Assembly: GCA_937952455.1 (NCBI GenBank)
Contig: CALFYU010000378.1
Span: 1 to 10,737, forward strand
Direction of reading: 5' to 3'
Source of the DNA: an uncultured Planctomycetaceae bacterium
GTDB taxonomy: Bacteria; Planctomycetota; Planctomycetia; Planctomycetales; Planctomycetaceae
Length of the DNA stretch: 10,737 bases
Shown here one piece after another: positions 7,055-10,737 of this stretch (within the stretch, counting starts at the first letter, position 1; each line of letters starts with the position of its first letter). The notes under the pieces were generated by a model, which did not search any database, was not told the origin of the DNA, and worked only from the letters and a program-made list of their open reading frames with translations. Position numbers and translations under genes: made by a program.

Positions 7055-7489
7055 TCACGATGGCCGCATATAGACCAATCCTACTTCGTCGACCGCCAGG
7101 TGCACAGCTCGCTTAGCGGCCTCAACAAAATGATATGGCTGGGTATCGACCGGATGCACTGTGATATCTGCGACTGCGACTTTCAACGCCTGAATTGGCT
7201 CATTGTCAGGCGACGCTTCGCGAAGACCTTCCATCACACCTTGGGAAATTGCGTCGACGATCTCGTCCAAGTCAAAATAATCGCCGTGCTCGAAATCTCC
7301 TTTGGCAACCTGATTTTCCAATACAAGACCAGGTCCATCAAAGTCCAAATGGAAGCTGAGTCGCACGATCGCGCATCTTCCGGGACAACCTGTCTGGAAT
7401 ACGTTACGACCGGTTTGCACCGTATCGTGATCCAGCGACCAAAAAAAATGTGCTCTTGTCGGACAGAGAACTTTGACGGACTGGGCCAT
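7055..7489 (-). CDS. Stand-alone EF-G domain IV-like protein
   Basis: A 144-residue protein whose residues about 40-143 follow the pattern of domain IV of elongation factor G (ribosomal S5 domain 2-like fold). GLVLENQV (54-61) matches the strand before the helices, AISQGVMEGLREA (80-92) the AVEKGVREAL helix, and LKVAVADITVHPVDT (102-116) the strand and tip loop usually written VKVTLYDGSYHxVDS. FVEAAKRAV (121-129) matches the AFKIAASMA helix, and GLVYMRP (137-143) the closing strand. H112 aligns with the tip-loop histidine that enters the decoding site in EF-G. There is no GTPase, domain II, III or V. Residues 1-38 are unlike EF-G and hold three cysteines (C9, C35, C39). The frame is intact. 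G+C is about 49% over three lines I counted, against 70% in a line of the upstream enzyme gene. There is no clear ribosome binding site at the ATG at 7489. Function is unknown; it could bind the ribosome or simply share the fold. The fold call rests on pattern recognition, not a search. Confidence 0.72.
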   Translation of the reverse strand: MAQSVKVLCPTRAHFFWSLDHDTVQTGRNVFQTGCPGRCAIVRLSFHLDFDGPGLVLENQVAKGDFEHGDYFDLDEIVDAISQGVMEGLREASPDNEPIQALKVAVADITVHPVDTQPYHFVEAAKRAVHLAVDEVGLVYMRPS

Positions 7490-7533
7490 TGTTCTGGCGA
7501 TTTTGCTCGAAGCGGCATCAAGAAAAAAGTCGT

Positions 7534-7555
7534 ACGGCGAAGAAATTTCTGCCGT
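7534..7555. promoter_or_regulatory. Inverted repeat upstream of the EF-G domain IV-like gene
   Basis: ACGGC-GA-AGAAATTTCT-GCCGT pairs throughout except for a two-base bulge, with the perfect palindrome AGAAATTTCT at its centre. It lies 45 bases before the start of the small gene and just after the enolase-superfamily gene. No T-run follows on the minus strand directly, so an operator is more likely than a terminator. Role inferred from position. Confidence 0.25.
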
Positions 7556-7584
7556 CCGTTGGATTTAGATCTGCGTGAGAGATC

Positions 7585-8937
7585 TCAAAATCCCAATCCC
7601 AGGCCGTCCAACTCGCTCGTGGCCACGGTGCCGTCGGTGATCTTGAACATGCCGGGGAAGAGCTTCGCCCAGCGTTTGTTGCCGGCGGGGCAGTATTGGC
7701 GGCCGTTGCCCTCGATGGCGGCGACGGTGGGGATGCGGGCGGCGAGGCTGGCGGAATGCAGGAAAGAGTATCCCGGACACGTTAAATCTTGCACGCAGAG
7801 AAACATCTCCATTTTCTGTGCGGCTGCCGCCATCAGTAGCGCCTCGGTGTGTCCCTTGCAGGCCTTCAGGGCCACTCCGGAATAACCTTGCTCACGACTT
7901 AGCAGCAGCGCGTCATAGTCGACCAGCGATTCGTCGATGACGACCGGTTTGAGCTTGGCGGCCTCGTGCATCTGATTCGCGGGATTGGCATTAAGATCGC
8001 GGTTGGTGGGCTGCTCGATATATTGGACACGATCCCAGGCGTCGCCGCGCTGCCGGCGAATGCGGTCCAGGAAATCGAGGACGTACTGCACGTCGGCGCA
8101 CTTTTCGTTGAAATCCAGCGAATAAAACCACTGGCTGCAACCGCGTGCAGCTTGTGCTTTGGAGGCCACTTCATCGACGGCGATGACGCGGGCGACGTCC
8201 CAGTCGAGGTCGTCGCCGCTGAGCTTGATTTTGAGATGCGTCAATCCGTCGGCGGCGATCCACTCTTCCAACGTTTCGGGCAGTTTGTCGCCGATCGGGT
8301 TCTGGACGTCGGCCGTCGAGAGCGGGTCGAGCGCGCCGACGAGGTGATAGAGCGGCATTTGGGACTTCGGCGTGCGAAGGGTGTATTGGTCCAGATACTC
8401 CCCCTCGAACTGCTCATCGAGGTATTCCGAAAGGTCGTAGTTCATGAACTCTTCGGAGAGCATGTTGTAGCTGTTGAGATCCGACGCGCGGCCGTAGGCG
8501 TCATGCAGCGCGGCATCGAGCGGGCTGGCGGCGACCATTTGTGCCAGTTCGGGGAACTCGCCGGCAATGCCCAGTTTCTGCACGATCTTGCCGGCCATGT
8601 GCGAATACTCGGCCGACAGGCGATAGATCGTATCGAGCGGATGGTCGAATTCCGGGTAGGCCTCGGCCAACTCGACCGTTTCCTTCGCCAGCTGTTTGAC
8701 CGCGGCCGCTGACTGTTCGGGAGTGACGTCCGCCGAGGGCCAGGCCCAGACGTTCCCGAGGGGCATGCTGCCAAATCCGGTGGCGAGGTGGCCGCCGCGA
8801 TTTTCGACGTCCACCTCGACATTGATCAACTCGGTCGATTCAATCACCCGGCCGCCGAATTTTAACGGCGTGCGAAAGTCCAATGTCTCAAATGTGCAAC
8901 GAGCTTCAAGAATCCTGACGTCGGTGGACTTGGACAT
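7585..8937 (-). CDS. Enolase-superfamily enzyme (mandelate racemase/muconate lactonizing type)
   Basis: A 450-residue enolase-superfamily protein. The N-terminal capping domain starts at once (FRTPLKFGG, 21-29) and ends near the conserved DAALHDAYGR (141-150). The TIM-barrel part carries HLKIKLSGDD (234-243) with the K236-x-K238 pair, metal ligands D275 (SLDFNE), E308 (YIEQP) and D335 (VIDES), and a second lysine K358 in ALKACKGHTEA. Lysines on both barrel faces are typical of the muconate lactonizing/dipeptide epimerase/OSBS-like subgroup, which abstracts a proton next to a carboxylate with Mg2+ bound. It is about 80 residues longer than the common 370-residue members, with extra sequence at about 95-135 and between about 151 and 230. 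Substrate cannot be assigned. The ATG at 8937 has only a weak site (AGGA three bases upstream), but the domain starts directly after it. It follows the ATP-grasp gene by 112 bases in the same direction, so co-transcription is possible. Confidence 0.9.
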   Translation of the reverse strand: MSKSTDVRILEARCTFETLDFRTPLKFGGRVIESTELINVEVDVENRGGHLATGFGSMPLGNVWAWPSADVTPEQSAAAVKQLAKETVELAEAYPEFDHPLDTIYRLSAEYSHMAGKIVQKLGIAGEFPELAQMVAASPLDAALHDAYGRASDLNSYNMLSEEFMNYDLSEYLDEQFEGEYLDQYTLRTPKSQMPLYHLVGALDPLSTADVQNPIGDKLPETLEEWIAADGLTHLKIKLSGDDLDWDVARVIAVDEVASKAQAARGCSQWFYSLDFNEKCADVQYVLDFLDRIRRQRGDAWDRVQYIEQPTNRDLNANPANQMHEAAKLKPVVIDESLVDYDALLLSREQGYSGVALKACKGHTEALLMAAAAQKMEMFLCVQDLTCPGYSFLHSASLAARIPTVAAIEGNGRQYCPAGNKRWAKLFPGMFKITDGTVATSELDGLGLGF

Positions 8938-9049
8938 GTTTCCTATGGGGGCGAGATCAAACCCGATTAGCCGAGGAAATTTACCCTCGAGATATTAACC
9001 GCGAGATTGAAAACGATCAAGAAAAAGTTGTGCCCGCCGCCCCACGCAG

Positions 9050-10222
9050 TCAAGTCTTCAGAATTGTCGTTGATTTGATCTTGAGCTGCGCGAGACATTC
9101 TTCCACCGAGCCTGCTGCGGCAAAAACCGTGCAGATGGGACGGCCGGAGGGAATTGTGCTGTCGGGCACGGGGACGTCGGCAATTTCCTCTGCTGCAGCG
9201 ATTCCACCGCCTCCCCGTGACGGTAGGAGATCGGGTACAACATATGGTTCGCATGCGAACAAGATGGCCTTGCCGTGCAATTGCAGCGGTTTCTCCCAGA
9301 GAGATCGCGTCATTCGGTGCAGGTCATGACTGGCGGACGCTTCGAAATCGCCCAAACACGCGCGGCTGTGCCAACTCAACAGCGGGACGTCCCAACATCG
9401 TTCGTATATCTCAGCGGAGGCGGTGTACCGTGGATTGATCTCCGTCGGCCAGGCGGTCGTGCCGTCGTAGAGAAAATCGCAGCCGAACAGGCCGCGCATC
9501 TCTGCGAATTCGGCGAGACATCGGCCGGTTTTCTGTAGTTGCTCGACGATACTCTCCGGCAATGAAACGGGACCGATCGAACCGCAATAGGCAAACGGAG
9601 CGGCGTTCAGTTCCGGAATACCGATCAACTGGCGGGTGACTCCGATCAGTTCCGCCCCGCCGGGAAAGGCCAAGAACAAGGCCGAGTAAGCGTCGCCCTC
9701 AGCCAGGCGTTGATAAAAAATGGACCGCCGCGGCGGGACGGGGGGCGTCTGGGCGTCCCAAATCTGCATGTTCGCGCCGCCAGCGCTTTGCAGCGGTTTA
9801 CAGATCCACGTGCCGTCGCGCGGCGGGGGATTCTTTTCCGCACGGACCTCAAGTATAGGGAGCCGGTTTTCCCGCAAACATCGCAACCAGGCCAGCGGAT
9901 CGCGCACACGGGCCAATGTCTCGGGGCCATTGCCAAGTAGTGTACGTCGTCGGGCGATCTCGGCGATCGTGCGGGGATAGTTCTCGAATGCCCCGGTGTA
10001 GATCCATGGTGCCGGCGGAAGTTCGGAGATTGTATTGGTGAGGCCGCGGGGGTAGTCGTCGATGACAACCGTCCGGGCGACACGGCAAAGATCCTGATCG
10101 GCGAATAGGTCCGCACAAATCGGTTCGATTCCCGCGCGCAGTGCGGAAAATGCCGCCGCACGTGCGCTCGCACCGCAAATCAGCAGTCGCCGAGGAATTG
10201 CGTCGAGTCGAACTTGTAACAT
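9050..10222 (-). CDS. ATP-grasp ligase next to fae, probably methanopterin/C1-linked
   Basis: A 390-residue ATP-grasp protein. RRLLICGASARAAAFSALRAG (11-31) forms the N-terminal nucleotide-fold region. ATP binding is shown by TWICKPLQSAGGANM (138-152, with K142 and the GG turn) and YQRLAEGDAYSALFL (170-184). The metal-binding end is FGCDFLYDG (246-254) followed by PTEINPRYTAS (259-269), with E261 and N263. A C-terminal segment DVPVPDSTIPSGRPICTVFA (349-368) recalls the tail of the predicted ATP-dependent carboligases grouped as COG2232. Relatives of that group occur, from memory, in tetrahydromethanopterin gene islands of methylotrophs and planctomycetes, and fae directly next door fits this. 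The likely role is ligation of an acid to an amine during synthesis or modification of the C1 carrier, but the exact step is unknown. It is a soluble protein with no membrane segment. The ATG at 10222 lacks a clear ribosome binding site. The gene is divergent from fae across 277 bases. Confidence 0.85.
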   Translation of the reverse strand: MLQVRLDAIPRRLLICGASARAAAFSALRAGIEPICADLFADQDLCRVARTVVIDDYPRGLTNTISELPPAPWIYTGAFENYPRTIAEIARRRTLLGNGPETLARVRDPLAWLRCLRENRLPILEVRAEKNPPPRDGTWICKPLQSAGGANMQIWDAQTPPVPPRRSIFYQRLAEGDAYSALFLAFPGGAELIGVTRQLIGIPELNAAPFAYCGSIGPVSLPESIVEQLQKTGRCLAEFAEMRGLFGCDFLYDGTTAWPTEINPRYTASAEIYERCWDVPLLSWHSRACLGDFEASASHDLHRMTRSLWEKPLQLHGKAILFACEPYVVPDLLPSRGGGGIAAAEEIADVPVPDSTIPSGRPICTVFAAAGSVEECLAQLKIKSTTILKT

Positions 10223-10441
10223 CGGAGTGATTTGGCCGCCGCCGTTACTGGAATTCTGCGGTCGTTATTGGTATAGAAGCCGAAGAAACGACAGTTTGTG
10301 CGTTTTCGATACCCGTTGAGATTGTGTTTCTAGCGGACTTTGTTTTCTTGCGGAAGCCCGGCCGGATCGGTTTGTGGCCGCAATCAGAACGTGCGTTCGT
10401 CTTTACGAATGCAAATGATGCGCGTCGCGCAACGCTTCCAG

Positions 10442-10469
10442 TTGTTCGTAGCACGAAACTGATGATACG
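10442..10469 (+). promoter_or_regulatory. Weak candidate promoter of fae
   Basis: TTGTTC (10442-10447) and GATACG (10464-10469) are 16 bases apart and lie just upstream of the fae ribosome binding site. The match is modest and the 277-base intergenic region must also serve the divergent ATP-grasp gene, for which I found no clear promoter. Confidence 0.2.
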
Positions 10470-10486
10470 ACGCCTCAGTCAAACTT

Positions 10487-10491
10487 AGGAG
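10487..10491 (+). promoter_or_regulatory. Ribosome binding site of fae
   Basis: AGGAG with eight bases to the ATG at 10500. It favours this ATG over the in-frame ATG at 10506. Confidence 0.75.
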
Positions 10492-10499
10492 AACGATTT

Positions 10500-10737
10500 A
10501 TGTCGATGTACATTGGAGAATCGCTGGTCGGCGAAGGAAATGAAGTGGCCCATATCGATCTGTTGATCGGTGACAAGGACGGCCCGGTCGGGGCGGCCTT
10601 CGCCCAGGCGCTGGCCAACCAAACGATGGGACACAGCAATCTGCTGGCCGTGTTGGAGCCGAATCTGGCGGTCAAACCGGCGACCGTGATGATCACCAAG
10701 GTCACGATCAAGGGGGCCAAGCAGGCCGTCCAGATGT
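10500..10737 (+). CDS. fae: Formaldehyde-activating enzyme, 5' part (cut by window edge)
   Basis: The first 79 residues of Fae, about half of the usual length of roughly 170. The enzyme condenses formaldehyde with tetrahydromethanopterin to methylene-tetrahydromethanopterin, the entry step of the H4MPT-linked formaldehyde oxidation route. The match is close to word for word with known Fae: YIGESLVGEGNEVAHIDLL (4-22) with the catalytic histidine at H18, GDKDGPVGAAFAQALANQ (24-41), NLLAVLEPNL (47-56) and TKVTIKGAKQAVQ (66-78). The gene is cytoplasmic in role, with no signal peptide. The sequence continues in frame to the last complete codon, so truncation is only due to the window. Methanopterin-dependent C1 genes are known in planctomycetes, where they may serve formaldehyde detoxification rather than growth on methanol. 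Its neighbour, the divergent ATP-grasp gene, supports a C1 gene cluster that continues to the right. Confidence 0.96.
   Translation, partial: MSMYIGESLVGEGNEVAHIDLLIGDKDGPVGAAFAQALANQTMGHSNLLAVLEPNLAVKPATVMITKVTIKGAKQAVQM

Noticed and set aside
7567..7585. Hairpin AGATCT-GCGTGAG-AGATCT at the end of the enolase-superfamily gene
   Set aside because: The stem is only six bases, overlaps the stop codon and is not followed by a T-run on the minus strand, so it is a poor terminator.
6836..7885. Plus-strand open frame of 349 codons
   Set aside because: It crosses the EF-G domain IV-like gene and the end of the enolase-superfamily gene in antisense. Its composition is not protein-like and it has no ribosome binding site.
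7966..8712. Plus-strand open frame of 248 codons
   Set aside because: It is an antisense shadow of the enolase-superfamily gene, which has all catalytic residues.
10245..10454. Minus-strand open frame of 69 codons between the ATP-grasp gene and fae
   Set aside because: It is low in hydrophobic pattern, has no ribosome binding site, and occupies the expected promoter region.

Overview
The window looks like chromosomal DNA of a planctomycete. Three things point that way. A large Ser/Thr kinase has a short N-terminal module, one membrane segment and duplicated extracytoplasmic domains. A fae gene (formaldehyde-activating enzyme, tetrahydromethanopterin C1 pathway) sits beside an ATP-grasp gene of the kind found in methanopterin gene islands. 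Genes are G+C-rich, widely spaced and often lack strong Shine-Dalgarno sites. Species cannot be told from this sequence.

Layout, left to right. Positions 58-3636 hold four minus-strand genes: a small KdgF-type cupin (58-411), a class V PLP enzyme like isopenicillin N epimerase (483-1679), a YhaM-type OB-fold/HD exoribonuclease (1762-2733) and a GNAT acetyltransferase (3013-3636). The spacing of about 70-280 bases does not argue for one tight operon. After a 330-base gene-free gap with two small palindromes, the plus strand carries an 871-residue membrane Ser/Thr kinase (3967-6582) with a GTG start and a strong ribosome binding site. A hairpin at 6605-6636 separates it from a convergent tRNA-Cys(GCA) (6645-6718, minus), which has a plausible sigma70-type promoter. 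A 336-base stretch without a recognisable gene follows. Next come a 144-residue minus-strand protein that reads as a free-standing EF-G domain IV (7055-7489), an enolase-superfamily enzyme (7585-8937) and an ATP-grasp ligase (9050-10222). The right edge holds the first 79 codons of fae (10500 onward), divergent from the ATP-grasp gene.

How genes may work together: the firmest link is fae with the ATP-grasp gene, pointing to tetrahydromethanopterin-dependent formaldehyde handling and perhaps cofactor synthesis. The kinase probably senses something outside the cytoplasm through its twin domains and signals by phosphorylation inside. The remaining genes look like independent housekeeping or catabolic functions. 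The observation most worth following is the stand-alone EF-G domain IV-like protein, which keeps the spacing of the tip-loop histidine yet lacks any GTPase part and lies in DNA of lower G+C than its neighbour. I see no CRISPR array, insertion sequence or prophage.
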